The translations under genes were made by a program, and so were the position numbers. Positions 44,055 to 53,233 of a DNA stretch of 64,000 bases are shown here, piece by piece (positions within the stretch are counted from its first letter, which is position 1; each line of letters begins with the position of its first letter). Source of the DNA: an uncultured Lachnospiraceae bacterium. Its GTDB lineage: Bacteria > Bacillota > Clostridia > Lachnospirales > Lachnospiraceae. The stretch is from positions 35,919 through 99,918 of the forward strand of contig CALWLS010000009.1 of NCBI GenBank assembly GCA_944381575.1, in the 5' to 3' direction. Under the pieces are notes generated by a model that had not been told where the DNA came from, searched no databases, and saw only the letters and a list, made by a program, of their open reading frames with translations.

Positions 44055-45302
44055 TTAATTTTCACTATTTTCCCCGTTTTCAGCACAGGACTCCTCCTGC
44101 GGTTTTTTCGCTTTTACAGCGCCGGTCTCTTCCTGGGGCTTTTTCGCCCTTACGGTTCCCGACTCAGGCACGTATTCATAAATGTCCTTTCCCGCCTTTT
44201 TCTTACCGAGATAGCCTTCAAGCACGAAGCTTATGATGGCCACTACCGGAGCGGCCAGCAGGACACCAAGGAAGCCAAAGAGCTTTGCCCCGACGATTAT
44301 GCCGAGGGTGATCCAGACGCCGGCTATGCCCAGCGCACCGCCAAAAAGCTTTGGCTTTATCACGTATCCGTCGCACAGCTGCAGCGCGAGGGTGAATACC
44401 AGAAACGGTATTACGGAATGAGGGCTCGCAAATAAGAGTATCAGGCCTCCTATAAATGCTCCTATAAAAGGACCAAAGGTCGGCAGAAGGTTCGTCACGC
44501 CCACCACCACTGATATCAGGACAAGATACGGCGTCCCGGTGACCATCATGAATATGGCGTTTGCTATGCCTATTATGATGCCGTCGATGATGTTGCTGAC
44601 CACATAGGTGGTCATGATCTTATTGCATTCTGAGAAAAACGACGTCACCGTCTTATACTTCTGTTCGTTAAGCAGCGTGCTGAGTATCCTGTGATAGGTA
44701 TTTATTATGGTATTTTTATAAACTATAAAATATACCGCAAGTATCAGGCCAAGTCCAAGATTCATGGCGTTATTGGTCGCGCTTATGGACCCCGCAGCTA
44801 TCTTTGGAACATTATTAGTGATCATCGTCACAAAGTCGTTGAGCATGGTCGAGGTGGAGCTGTCCAGTATGCTCATGTCAAGGTTATATTTTTCACCCTC
44901 CATGATCACATAGTCCAGCGTACCCCTGAGGGCTTCGGCATAGGAATTGATGTTCCCTATGAACATGGAAATACTGTCGATGACCTGCGGTATCAGGACG
45001 CTCATAAGTAACACGAACAGTATGACCACGGTTATCATTGCGATAACATTTGCCAGCTGATGCCTGACCACGTATTTATTTATCTTATGCAGCAGGCGCC
45101 TCTCTATAAATCCCGAAAGGGGCGATATCAGATATGCTATCACCATTCCGTATATAACGGGACTTAAGAGGCCTAAAACAAATTTAAGCCAGGCCAATAT
45201 GACATTAAGCTTTATCAGTACCACATATAACAGGACCGCTATGCAGGCAGCAAGAGCGTACTGTTTCCAGCCTTTTTCCTTAAATTTATCCCCTATCTTC
45301 AT
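44055..45302 (-). CDS. AI-2E family transporter (UPF0118-type permease)
   Basis: Members of this family are membrane proteins with about eight helices; different relatives are linked to autoinducer-2 export or Na+/H+ exchange, and the substrate cannot be assigned from sequence. The 415-residue protein has LLSPVIYGMVIAYLISPL early, the large hydrophilic loop around 130-220, and the conserved GVTNLLPTFGPFIGAFIGG and FGGALGIAGVWITLGIIVGAKLFGFLGVLLAAP near the C-terminus. A duplicated AKKPQEE motif sits in the hydrophilic tail. It lies 39 bp downstream of the receiver protein gene. Confidence 0.88.
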   Translation of the reverse strand: MKIGDKFKEKGWKQYALAACIAVLLYVVLIKLNVILAWLKFVLGLLSPVIYGMVIAYLISPLSGFIERRLLHKINKYVVRHQLANVIAMITVVILFVLLMSVLIPQVIDSISMFIGNINSYAEALRGTLDYVIMEGEKYNLDMSILDSSTSTMLNDFVTMITNNVPKIAAGSISATNNAMNLGLGLILAVYFIVYKNTIINTYHRILSTLLNEQKYKTVTSFFSECNKIMTTYVVSNIIDGIIIGIANAIFMMVTGTPYLVLISVVVGVTNLLPTFGPFIGAFIGGLILLFASPHSVIPFLVFTLALQLCDGYVIKPKLFGGALGIAGVWITLGIIVGAKLFGFLGVLLAAPVVAIISFVLEGYLGKKKAGKDIYEYVPESGTVRAKKPQEETGAVKAKKPQEESCAENGENSEN

Positions 45303-45341
45303 ATCTTTTATCCTTTAATAAAAGTTGTCGGTAAAATGCGT

Positions 45342-46856
45342 TTAGAGCACCTGGAGGACTGAAGCAAACCCATCCCAGAGATTATTGACCAGAGTCATCC
45401 TGCTGTTGATGCTGTCCAGATCCTCAGCTCTTATATAGACCTCTATCTGAGTGAGCAGATCCGCAAGCTCGTTATTTCCAAGCTCATTGGCCTCCATCCT
45501 TACGTCTGATATCTGAGAGGCAAGGAATTCCCACATATCGTCACCGTCGGCGATGTTATCCAGAAGCATGCTGATCTTTGTCTGCTTCATCTCACGGTTG
45601 TCCCTGAAGCTCTTAAGGAGCATAATGTACAGATCCTTATCTCCGCCTGCATTTGTTATGCCCATTTTGACCCTTAAGCCGCACTGTTCAAGATAATGCA
45701 GCTTCTCATCCACCGTGCTGTCCTTATTGACCTCCATGCACTCTTTGACTAAAAGCGAGCATATGGCGTCCTTGATCTCAGCCTCCGTTGCAGGCTTATG
45801 CACGACCTCCTCAAAGCCTATGTCAAAATACTTCTGTTTATTGCTTACATTTTCTGACGTCAGGGCTATGGCTCCCGTAAATCCATTAAGGCCCTGCTCA
45901 TCATTATGTATGGCGTTGAAGGTAGATACGCCGTCAAGATCCGACAGCCTCTGGTCTATGATCAGCAGCTCAAACGGTATGCCTCTGCATATCTCTATCG
46001 CTTCCCGGCCGCTGTCAGTTATGGTTATATCAGCAAATCTGTCCTTGAATATCCTCTCGATATCCTTTTTGATCTCCTCATCCTTTACCGCTGCCAGCAC
46101 CCTTATGCCCATAAGTATGCCTGAGGGCTTCACTCCTTCTTCCGTTTTTTCATCATTAACGGCATCCGTCGAAACGGACTGGACGTCATCATTTATATAT
46201 GCCTCCTCCATGCTTGCAGGCTCATTAACAGAACTGCTTTCAGATATGTCGGTTCCGGAACCATCCACTTCTTTAGAGGCTGTGTCTTCAGGAGCATTTT
46301 CTTCATGAGTATCAGCCTTAAGAACATCTTCATTTGCCGCAGCTTCATCCTCAGAGGTCTCTGTTTTTGCCGCATGGCACGCTGCAGTGTCCGCTTCTTT
46401 AAGAGTTTCTTCATTTGCCGCAGCTTCCGGCCTTACGTCCTCTTTTTCGGCGCTTTCAGCAGTTTCCTTTTTACCTGCAAAGCCTGCGGTCTTTTCCCGG
46501 ACAGAATCATACGCCTTTGACGCCCTGTCCGACGCCCTCGATATCATGTCGCTTACGCCTTTTGCGCCTTCCAAACTTCCGATAAGTCCGAAATGATCGA
46601 CTATAAAAAAGCAGAGGGCCAAAAGCACCGCTGTCAATGCACATATATGAAATATCATTCCTATGACTACAAAAAAGATCAGTCTTGTCAGTATAAGGAC
46701 CATGCCCAGTATATACGCCGCCGTGGAGGCCATAAAAATATAAAGTATGCTCTTAAGCCTTCCCCTGACTCCTGATAAGAGCACCGCCGCCGCAACGGAC
46801 GCTGCTATAAATATAAGAGACAGTAAAAAACCGCTTACGTTATACATATTACTCAT
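45342..46856 (-). CDS. Membrane-anchored receiver protein with HPt-like domain lacking His
   Basis: I do not recognise this 504-residue architecture as a named family. Residues 1-95 contain about three to four membrane helices with no signal-peptide cleavage site. Residues 100-245 are an acidic, low-complexity linker with repeated EEAA/EDAA blocks. Residues 250-370 form a receiver domain with FELLIIDQRLSDLDG (Asp301), IALTS (Thr333) and VHKP (Lys354); the usual N-terminal acidic pair is only KDEE. Residues 395-500 fold like an HPt domain, but the LAHxLKG phosphoacceptor site reads LASQISD, with Ser447 where the His should be. Signalling or scaffolding is likely, but unproven. Confidence 0.8.
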   Translation of the reverse strand: MSNMYNVSGFLLSLIFIAASVAAAVLLSGVRGRLKSILYIFMASTAAYILGMVLILTRLIFFVVIGMIFHICALTAVLLALCFFIVDHFGLIGSLEGAKGVSDMISRASDRASKAYDSVREKTAGFAGKKETAESAEKEDVRPEAAANEETLKEADTAACHAAKTETSEDEAAANEDVLKADTHEENAPEDTASKEVDGSGTDISESSSVNEPASMEEAYINDDVQSVSTDAVNDEKTEEGVKPSGILMGIRVLAAVKDEEIKKDIERIFKDRFADITITDSGREAIEICRGIPFELLIIDQRLSDLDGVSTFNAIHNDEQGLNGFTGAIALTSENVSNKQKYFDIGFEEVVHKPATEAEIKDAICSLLVKECMEVNKDSTVDEKLHYLEQCGLRVKMGITNAGGDKDLYIMLLKSFRDNREMKQTKISMLLDNIADGDDMWEFLASQISDVRMEANELGNNELADLLTQIEVYIRAEDLDSINSRMTLVNNLWDGFASVLQVL

Positions 46857-47127
46857 AATGACATCTTTCCTTTCAGCAGCTGCCGCCCTGTCCTTGACCT
46901 TAAGCAGCCTGCAGCTTCATTATAAACTCAGCCTGAGTAATTTACAAATACTTCACAGCCAAATCACAAAGCATTAACAATTCACCGGTATCATATAGCC
47001 ATAACATAAAAATGAAGAGATCAGATACTAAAAACATGATGCATCGGTATACTGATCTCCTCGACTACCAGCAATATCCGGTTATCCGGATTTTACATAA
47101 AATTGCTATCATACACCCCCTCTTTAT
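46857..47127. other. Gap upstream of the receiver gene, no gene seen
   Basis: This stretch, 271 bp before the hydrogenase terminator, should hold the promoter for the receiver protein-AI-2E permease genes, which read away on the minus strand. I see no clean -35/-10 pair. A small ATCCGG repeat lies near 47085-47100. Nothing else is evident. Confidence 0.5.
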
Positions 47128-47165
47128 AAATGAAAATGACACCCCTTGAGGTGTCATTTTCATTT
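47128..47165 (-). terminator. Terminator of the [FeFe] hydrogenase gene
   Basis: AAATGAAAATGACACC pairs perfectly with GGTGTCATTTTCATTT over 16 bp with a 6-nt loop. Symmetric AT-rich ends make it usable on both strands; the hydrogenase ends 16 bp before it on the minus strand. Confidence 0.85.
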
Positions 47166-47180
47166 TATGTCATATTATGA

Positions 47181-48710
47181 TCAATATTCATCCGGTATGT
47201 TGAAGTTCTCCAGAGCGCCTAACTGATCCCTGTACTTGGTATCGTAACACTCCTCAAAGGCCGCTTCATTCTGCATGTTCTTAAGGGCCGCCTGTGAATT
47301 CTTGAGAGCGGCTATGGTTCCTGCGCCTGAAATACATCCTCCAGGACACGCCATTCCCTCAAGCAGATAACCGTTATATTTTCCTGCCTTTGCAAGCTGG
47401 AGCATCTGGCGGCAGTTCTGAAGTCCGTCAGCGCTCATGGTCTTGATCTCAAGGTCAGGCCTTATCCTCTTAGCTGCCTTGACAACTGCTGCCGCAACGC
47501 CTCCTGCTGCTGCAAATCCGCGTCCGTCTGCAGAAGCCTCCGTAAGCGGCTCGCTCTCAGGAAGGAAGTCAAAGCTTACTCCGCGGGCCTCGAACATTCC
47601 CGCAACCTCCTCAAAGGTAAGCACGAAGTCAACATAGCTCCTGATGGTGCGGCGGCTTGCCTCAAGCTTCTTGGCTGCACATGGTCCTACGAATACTATC
47701 TTGCAGTTCGGCTCCTTTTCCTTTAACAGCCTTGCAGTAAGCACCATAGGCGTAAGTGCCATGGAAATGCATTTTGCCTGCTCAGGGAACATCTTCTTTG
47801 CCATCATTGCCCATGCAGGACAGCATGATGTAGCCATGAACGGGATCTTGTCCGGAACTTCCTTAATAAAGTCCTGGGCCTCCTCCACAGTGCAAAGGTC
47901 GGCTCCCACGGCTACTTCCTTCATGTCAGTAAATCCAAGCTCCTTAAACGCCGATTTAAGCTGCTGGTTCTGAAGTCCCTTGTACTGTCCGGCTATTGCA
48001 GGCGCAGCTATTGCATAAACAGGTGTGCTGGAGTCCTTGATAGCCGTTATTACCTGATAGATCTGTCCCTTATCCACTATGGCTCCGAACGGGCAGCTGA
48101 CAAGACACTGTCCGCAGGATACGCACTTCATATAGTCGATCTCGGCCCTTCCCTTTTCATCGGAATGGATGGCACCCATACCGCAGGCCTTCATGCAAGG
48201 ACGCTCCTGCTTTACTATAGCGTTATACTGGCAGGCATCTACGCACTTTCCGCACTTTATGCATTTTTCCTGATCGATATATGATCTGCCCTGTACCATG
48301 CTGATGGCATGCATAGGGCATACTTCCATACATGGATGCTCAAGACATCCCTGACACATGTTGGATACCGTTACCTTTTTCTCAGGGCAAGCGTTACATG
48401 CAAACTTGATGATATTGATAAGAGGCGGCTCATAATACTTCTCACCTATTGCGCTGGCTTCCATGTTCTCGGTTATGGCACCATACTCAGCAGCGCTCCT
48501 TATGGACATTCCCATGGCTGCGCGTACACGCTCGCCGATGATAGCCCTCTCCACAAATACATTATCCCTGTACTGGGCGTCCTCTCCCGAAATGATCTTG
48601 TACGGAATCTCGTCCATCTTTCTGATGTCGGTACCGTCATAGGCCATCTTCGCCACCTCGACAAAGACCTCATGGCGAAGCCTGGTCTTAGGAGATTCAA
48701 TTCCTCTCAT
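47181..48710 (-). CDS. [FeFe] hydrogenase, monomeric group-B-like
   Basis: This enzyme couples ferredoxin to H2, here probably to dispose of fermentation electrons. The 509-residue protein has an N-terminal part of about 100 residues typical of group B enzymes. Four [4Fe-4S]-type cysteine clusters follow (CNACPEK, CQGCLEHPCMEVCP, CIKCGKCVDACQ, CVSCGQCLVSCP), then the H-cluster domain with L1 TSCCPAW, L2 GPCAAKK and L3 MACPGGCISGAG. There is no NADH-binding partner subunit nearby, so ferredoxin is the natural partner. AAGGAGG precedes the ATG. It ends at a perfect hairpin terminator. Confidence 0.92.
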   Translation of the reverse strand: MRGIESPKTRLRHEVFVEVAKMAYDGTDIRKMDEIPYKIISGEDAQYRDNVFVERAIIGERVRAAMGMSIRSAAEYGAITENMEASAIGEKYYEPPLINIIKFACNACPEKKVTVSNMCQGCLEHPCMEVCPMHAISMVQGRSYIDQEKCIKCGKCVDACQYNAIVKQERPCMKACGMGAIHSDEKGRAEIDYMKCVSCGQCLVSCPFGAIVDKGQIYQVITAIKDSSTPVYAIAAPAIAGQYKGLQNQQLKSAFKELGFTDMKEVAVGADLCTVEEAQDFIKEVPDKIPFMATSCCPAWAMMAKKMFPEQAKCISMALTPMVLTARLLKEKEPNCKIVFVGPCAAKKLEASRRTIRSYVDFVLTFEEVAGMFEARGVSFDFLPESEPLTEASADGRGFAAAGGVAAAVVKAAKRIRPDLEIKTMSADGLQNCRQMLQLAKAGKYNGYLLEGMACPGGCISGAGTIAALKNSQAALKNMQNEAAFEECYDTKYRDQLGALENFNIPDEY

Positions 48711-48782
48711 ATAATATCCTCCTTAAATACACCCTTGCGGCATATGTTAAAAATTTGACTAATGCACACTTTTATAATAATT

Positions 48783-48831
48783 AAAAACCGTCGGCTTTTC
48801 AAGTAAAATACCTTTGCATACGGCGGTTTTT
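48783..48831 (-). terminator. Terminator after the AGCS symporter gene
   Basis: On the minus strand AAAAACCGCCG and CGACGGTTTTT form the outer stem around a long loop, ending in a T-rich AATTATT stretch. It separates the symporter from the hydrogenase. Confidence 0.6.
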
Positions 48832-48868
48832 AAATATTACTTAAATTAATACATCAATGCATAAAGCA

Positions 48869-50410
48869 TTATTTTTTTGCTGAATTTTTCTCATCCCAGA
48901 GCGGTATGTCTATACCCACTGCATCCGAACCAAAGCCCGTGCCGCCGTTCTTTTCAAAATGCTTTGTGGCCTTTAATACATACTTGAATCCGATATATAA
49001 GAGCGGAATGTTGCAGTATGCGATAAGGATGTTGGCAAAATCAGAAAGATTCCACAGGGCGCTTAAGTCCATTCCGGAAATGCTTGTCATGCAGCCGAAG
49101 GCTATGACTGCAAGGCAGAGTATCCTTATGACATTTATGAATCTGTCGCTTTCCGATATACGGTTTGAGCATATCTCGGTAAATGACACGAAGCCTAAAA
49201 GTGTCGAGAAGGCAAACAGTCCGAAGCAGACTGATATAAGCAGCGATACCGCTGAATTAAGGGCTGTTCCCGGGGTGAGCTCGGTAGCTGCAGCCGTAAA
49301 CATAGGAAGCTTGTCTAAGGCAAACCATGCGTCAGCTCCGTCTGTGAGCCATACTCTTCCCATGATAACGACAAATCCCGTAAGGGTACATATGACCATA
49401 GTATCCAGGAATACGCCGATGGACTGTACAAAGCCCTGATCGCATGGATGCTTTGCATCTGATGCGGCGGCAGCCATGGTTATGGTACCCTGTCCTGCCT
49501 CGTTACTCATAAGGCCTCTTTTTACTCCCTGTATAAGGGCTGTTCCAAATGCTCCTCCGAATACAGCCTCAGGCTTGAAGGCCTCAGTGAACACTGCATA
49601 GAAGAACCACGGGATCCTGTTAAAGTTTATAACGACCAATACAAGCACCGTTACCATATAAACCACGGCCATGATAGGCACCATTATATCCGTGACCTTT
49701 GTCACCTTCCTGATGCCGCCGAAGGATATCGCTATAACGCATATGAGCAGAACTATGAATGTGATCCAGTAGAACATTGAATTGCTTGCTATGGCATGTC
49801 CTGAAAGGGTCTCTCCTATCTGTCCTACGGCAGAGATGGTATTGAATCCCTGAGCCGGGAAGCAAAGGAGCGCGTATATGATGTAGAGTACCGAAAGGAA
49901 TACTCCGACTCCAGCGGAGCCTCCAAGCAGCCTTCTTCCGTAAAAGGCAAGTCCGCCTATGTACTCGTCATTTTTTCTTTCCTTGAATATCTGGGCAAGC
50001 GTTGCTTCAGTATAGGCCGTAGCCATGCCGAAAAATGCCGAGATCCACATCCAGAGCAAAGCTCCCGGACCACCGACCGATATGGCTCCGGTAACTCCCA
50101 GTATGTTTGCTGGACCGACTCTCATGGCCGTTGAAAGGAAAAACGCTGCCAGGGGAGATATTCCCGTTTTAACGGCCTTGCTCTCCTTTAAGACTTTTAT
50201 TCCATAGGTAAACTTACGTACCTGTATGAAATTGAGCCTGCAGGTAAAATAGATGCCCGATCCCACAAGCAGGATTATGGCAAGGGAAAAATTACCTATG
50301 ACCGGTATTGACGCATACCACTCAAAGTTTGTCGGAAAATTCCAGAACAGGTCAGAAACGATCTGTATCCTGCCGCAAACTGCATTAATAACGTCAAATA
50401 ACGCCTGCAT
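48869..50410 (-). CDS. Alanine/glycine:Na+ (cation) symporter, AGCS family
   Basis: AGCS proteins import small neutral amino acids with Na+. The 513-residue protein has about eleven membrane segments. Family features are IYFTCRLNFIQVRKF, the ISPLAAFFLSTAMRVGPANILGVTGAISVGGPGALLWMW block, ATAYTEATLAQIFKERKNDEYIGG near residue 145, VKRGLMSNEAGQGTITMAAA (signature near residue 305), and FGLFAFSTLLGFVSFTE. Length is at the long end of the family (about 450-510). The precise amino acid is not determined by these motifs. Confidence 0.93.
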   Translation of the reverse strand: MQALFDVINAVCGRIQIVSDLFWNFPTNFEWYASIPVIGNFSLAIILLVGSGIYFTCRLNFIQVRKFTYGIKVLKESKAVKTGISPLAAFFLSTAMRVGPANILGVTGAISVGGPGALLWMWISAFFGMATAYTEATLAQIFKERKNDEYIGGLAFYGRRLLGGSAGVGVFLSVLYIIYALLCFPAQGFNTISAVGQIGETLSGHAIASNSMFYWITFIVLLICVIAISFGGIRKVTKVTDIMVPIMAVVYMVTVLVLVVINFNRIPWFFYAVFTEAFKPEAVFGGAFGTALIQGVKRGLMSNEAGQGTITMAAAASDAKHPCDQGFVQSIGVFLDTMVICTLTGFVVIMGRVWLTDGADAWFALDKLPMFTAAATELTPGTALNSAVSLLISVCFGLFAFSTLLGFVSFTEICSNRISESDRFINVIRILCLAVIAFGCMTSISGMDLSALWNLSDFANILIAYCNIPLLYIGFKYVLKATKHFEKNGGTGFGSDAVGIDIPLWDEKNSAKK

Positions 50411-50529
50411 AAATTTAAACCTCCGATATAAATTCTATAGCCCCCGCTTGATTATACAGTATTGGCACGATCTTACAAGCATAAATTTCAAAAAGCTCCT
50501 GATGCATGCTGAAGACGGTGCTAAATTAC

Positions 50530-50552
50530 AAAAGGACGGCTTAACGCCGTCC
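50530..50552 (-). terminator. Terminator of kdgT
   Basis: GGACGGC-TTAAC-GCCGTCC is a perfect 7-bp stem-loop; on the minus strand it runs into TTTTG. It lies about 45 bp after the kdgT stop. Confidence 0.8.
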
Positions 50553-50594
50553 CTTAAAATGTCATGATATTATATTTTCGCGATCATCTGACCA

Positions 50595-51551
50595 TCAAGC
50601 CTTTGCGCGTTTCTTCTCCTCGATACCGTGAAGGAATGAAACAAGGAGCGGGCAAAGGATAGCTGTAACTATGATGGCTGCAGTAACCTGTGCCGTAGCT
50701 GCATCAGCTATTGAAAGAAGGCTGGCGTCAACCGCTGCAACTGCTGCAGGCGTAGCTGCTGCATTTCCTGCAGTTGTACCGATAGCTCCTCCGACCTCCG
50801 GATAGTCCATCTTTAAGAGCTTGTAAACAAGATATCCTGCAAGTCCTGTAACGAGGGTGCAGACAACTCCAAGTATGATACCCGATGCACCTGCTGCAAA
50901 GAGGTTAAGGATATTAAGCCCTGCTCCAAGAGGGAATGCAAAAAAAGGTATTGTCATTGAAGCACCAGGAGCACAGAACTCACGGATATCCTCATCAAGG
51001 TTTCCAAGGATGATTCCTACGATAACAGGAATAAGGCATCCGATAAGCATTGATATCGGGATGTTTGCAACACCTGCTGCGCCAAGAGCAAGCATGGTAA
51101 AGAATGGTCCGTCATTGATGGAAAGTATTGATACTGCTCCAACGTCGGAGGCATCTCCATACTCACCTGCCAGTGAAGCATAAAGTCCGCCGTTTGAGTT
51201 TGAAATAGCCGCAACTATAGCGAGTGTGGACAATCCAAGGATTCCGTTCTGTCCAAAGATCGCTCCGCATAAAAGTCCAAGAGCTATACCTATGCCGACC
51301 TTTACTGCAGTGATCACAATGCCCTTATAAAGTGTAGTTCCAGCTTCCTTAACGTTTATCGTCGTTGCATTGCAGAAAATAAAAACTGCAAGGATAGGCA
51401 TGGCGCCTGACTTCCAGAGATAAGTTGTGAACGTACCGTCGAAGGTAGTCCAAAGATAATCCCCTGCTATCGTATTGATGATAGCGCCTAAAAGAAGCGG
51501 AACGACCATAAGTCCGCCCGGGATCTTTTTAACTGTCTTTAAAATAGGCAT
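50595..51551 (-). CDS. kdgT: 2-keto-3-deoxygluconate permease family transporter
   Basis: KdgT imports 2-keto-3-deoxygluconate or a related sugar acid by H+ symport. The 318-residue protein is highly hydrophobic with about ten membrane helices. The motifs ILKTVKKIPGGLMVVPLLLGA, AISNSNGGLYASLAGEYGD, SINDGPFFTMLALG and the C-terminal TTAGNAAATPAAVA are typical of the family. No kduD, kdgK or kdgA gene lies nearby, but a larA homologue is 178 bp upstream in the same direction, so the actual substrate may be another hydroxy or sugar acid. Confidence 0.9.
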   Translation of the reverse strand: MPILKTVKKIPGGLMVVPLLLGAIINTIAGDYLWTTFDGTFTTYLWKSGAMPILAVFIFCNATTINVKEAGTTLYKGIVITAVKVGIGIALGLLCGAIFGQNGILGLSTLAIVAAISNSNGGLYASLAGEYGDASDVGAVSILSINDGPFFTMLALGAAGVANIPISMLIGCLIPVIVGIILGNLDEDIREFCAPGASMTIPFFAFPLGAGLNILNLFAAGASGIILGVVCTLVTGLAGYLVYKLLKMDYPEVGGAIGTTAGNAAATPAAVAAVDASLLSIADAATAQVTAAIIVTAILCPLLVSFLHGIEEKKRAKA

Positions 51552-51729
51552 ACAAGTTTCCCCCTAAATAAAAAATTTATCTATTAAGCATCATGCCCAT
51601 ACTTCCCTGGATAACCGTTCCAGCATACTGTTTCCTTTAGGCAGCCCGGATATGATGCTTTCGGACTCCGGGAAGGATCGGTTCCTCCCCGGGTCCGTTA
51701 GATCCTAAGATAAGATCAGTATCCTGTCA

Positions 51730-53007
51730 TCATTCCTTTACTATGACTGATACGCCGTCAGGAATGACCGTTACCTTGTAATCAGGCTTATTTACGATGG
51801 CCTTTGCCTTCTCCATAGCCTCTTCCATGCTGTGGGCAGGGATCATGTGGAAATCCTCTATCATCGCATCGTCACAGGATGAAACGAATACTACCTTTGC
51901 CTTGAGCATTACTCTTGCAAATATCTGTGACTGCCACTGATCGACTATCGTTTCCTCAGGCTTCCTGTCAAGGAAGGTCTTCATCATGCGGTTAAGGTCC
52001 TTTTCATCCCTGAAGGTCTCATAGAATGACTTTCCGCCATGGCCGTCATTTGCCTTGGAAAGCATGATTATGACTCCGCCCTCTTTTACAGTTGCCTCTG
52101 CTGCAGTCATTCCCTTTACTGACTGATATACGTTCTGGTCGAGAGGATATCCTCCGTTGGTAGATATAACGATGTCTGCAGGAATGGCGTCTACCTGGCA
52201 CTTTGACTTAAGGAATTCGCGCCCTACGCGGTGAGCAAGGTCGCAGTCTCCGGCAACGCTGAATATAGGATTGTGGTCAGCGTCAAGCACGACATTTACA
52301 ATGAAATCAAGCCTTGCAGCGCGTGCAGCGTAGAGCATATCGTTATGGATAGGGTTTCCGTCTATAACGCCGGTCCTTGAATACTTGCTGTCTATAAATG
52401 CAGAGTTATGGTTGTACATAACTGTCTCACGGCTTGCAACTCCAGGAAGTATGCTCTTCCTTCCTCCTGAAAATCCTGCAAAGAAGTGAGGCTCGATAAA
52501 CCCTTCAGCAACAAGCAGATCAGCCTCTGCAGCGATCTTGTCTATGATGAGATTTCCGCCTGAAGGAAGCTTTCCAAGGTAAACGAGATTATCCTTGTCA
52601 TCACAGTTATGAACTATGATCTTTTCGTTATTGAATATCTCATCGCCGTATTTTGCCTTTAACTCATCGTCCGTAGTTGCGCGATGAAGTCCCGTTGAAA
52701 CAAGTATTGTTATGTCAGCGTCCGGATTACCCTTACGGATCTCCTTAAGCAGAAGAGGCATTATTATATGGCTTGGAACAGGCCTTGTATGATCTGAAGA
52801 TATAACAACTATATTCTTCTTTCCTGCAGCCATCTCGCAAAGCCTTGGAGTACCGATAGGATTCTCAAGAGATTCCTGTACCAGCTCTGACCCGCTCTTA
52901 GGAGCCTTATAGCTGTGGATGTCTGATAAGAGCACGCCTGCGAAATGCTCGTCCTCTATATTGACAGTGAGCTTCTCTTTGCCGTAAGGCAGCATAAATT
53001 CTTTCAT
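51730..53007 (-). CDS. LarA-family nickel-pincer-dependent racemase/epimerase
   Basis: LarA proteins racemise or epimerise 2-hydroxy acids using a covalently bound nickel-pincer nucleotide. I start at the ATG at 53005-53007 (AAGGA nine to ten bases upstream); the frame extends 15 codons earlier. The 425-residue protein then has Asp72, Arg75, His108, His174, Lys184 and His200, which match the catalytic and cofactor residues of Lactiplantibacillus LarA position for position (SSDHTR, STGLHR, IEPHFF, GGRKSILPG, YNHN). The cofactor genes larB, larC and larE are not in the window. The neighbour is a KdgT-type transporter, so a sugar-acid or other hydroxy-acid epimerase is as likely as lactate racemase. 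Confidence 0.88.
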   Translation of the reverse strand: MKEFMLPYGKEKLTVNIEDEHFAGVLLSDIHSYKAPKSGSELVQESLENPIGTPRLCEMAAGKKNIVVISSDHTRPVPSHIIMPLLLKEIRKGNPDADITILVSTGLHRATTDDELKAKYGDEIFNNEKIIVHNCDDKDNLVYLGKLPSGGNLIIDKIAAEADLLVAEGFIEPHFFAGFSGGRKSILPGVASRETVMYNHNSAFIDSKYSRTGVIDGNPIHNDMLYAARAARLDFIVNVVLDADHNPIFSVAGDCDLAHRVGREFLKSKCQVDAIPADIVISTNGGYPLDQNVYQSVKGMTAAEATVKEGGVIIMLSKANDGHGGKSFYETFRDEKDLNRMMKTFLDRKPEETIVDQWQSQIFARVMLKAKVVFVSSCDDAMIEDFHMIPAHSMEEAMEKAKAIVNKPDYKVTVIPDGVSVIVKE

Positions 53008-53088
53008 GTCGATCAATTCCTTTCCTGTAAAATCCTGCCGTCTTATGAACATCAGGATTTAACCATTTTAAATAATAAATTCAGTGAT

Positions 53089-53117
53089 ATTTTACGTTTA
53101 ATTTAAGATAAACGCAA
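53089..53117 (-). promoter_or_regulatory. Promoter of larA-kdgT
   Basis: Reading minus: TTGCGT (53112-53117), a 17-bp spacer, TAAAAT (53089-53094); predicted start near 53082, about 75 bases before the larA ATG. Confidence 0.65.
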
Positions 53118-53178
53118 GAAAAACCATTCTTTTCTTAAATATTTTTATGCATTTTATCGCATTAAATCAGGCGTACAT

Positions 53179-53214
53179 TTACAATAATTAACCATTTTGT
53201 TTCAATAGTTAACC
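53179..53214. repeat. Two direct repeats, 21-bp period, upstream of the larA promoter
   Basis: TTACAATAATTAACC (53179-53193) and TTTCAATAGTTAACC (53200-53214) agree at 13 of 15 positions with two-helical-turn spacing. They lie about 60-100 bp upstream of the -35, a typical activator position. A related TTTAACC occurs downstream of the -10 near 53059-53065. Confidence 0.55.
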
Positions 53215-53233
53215 GCCTTTGCCGCTGATTTCA

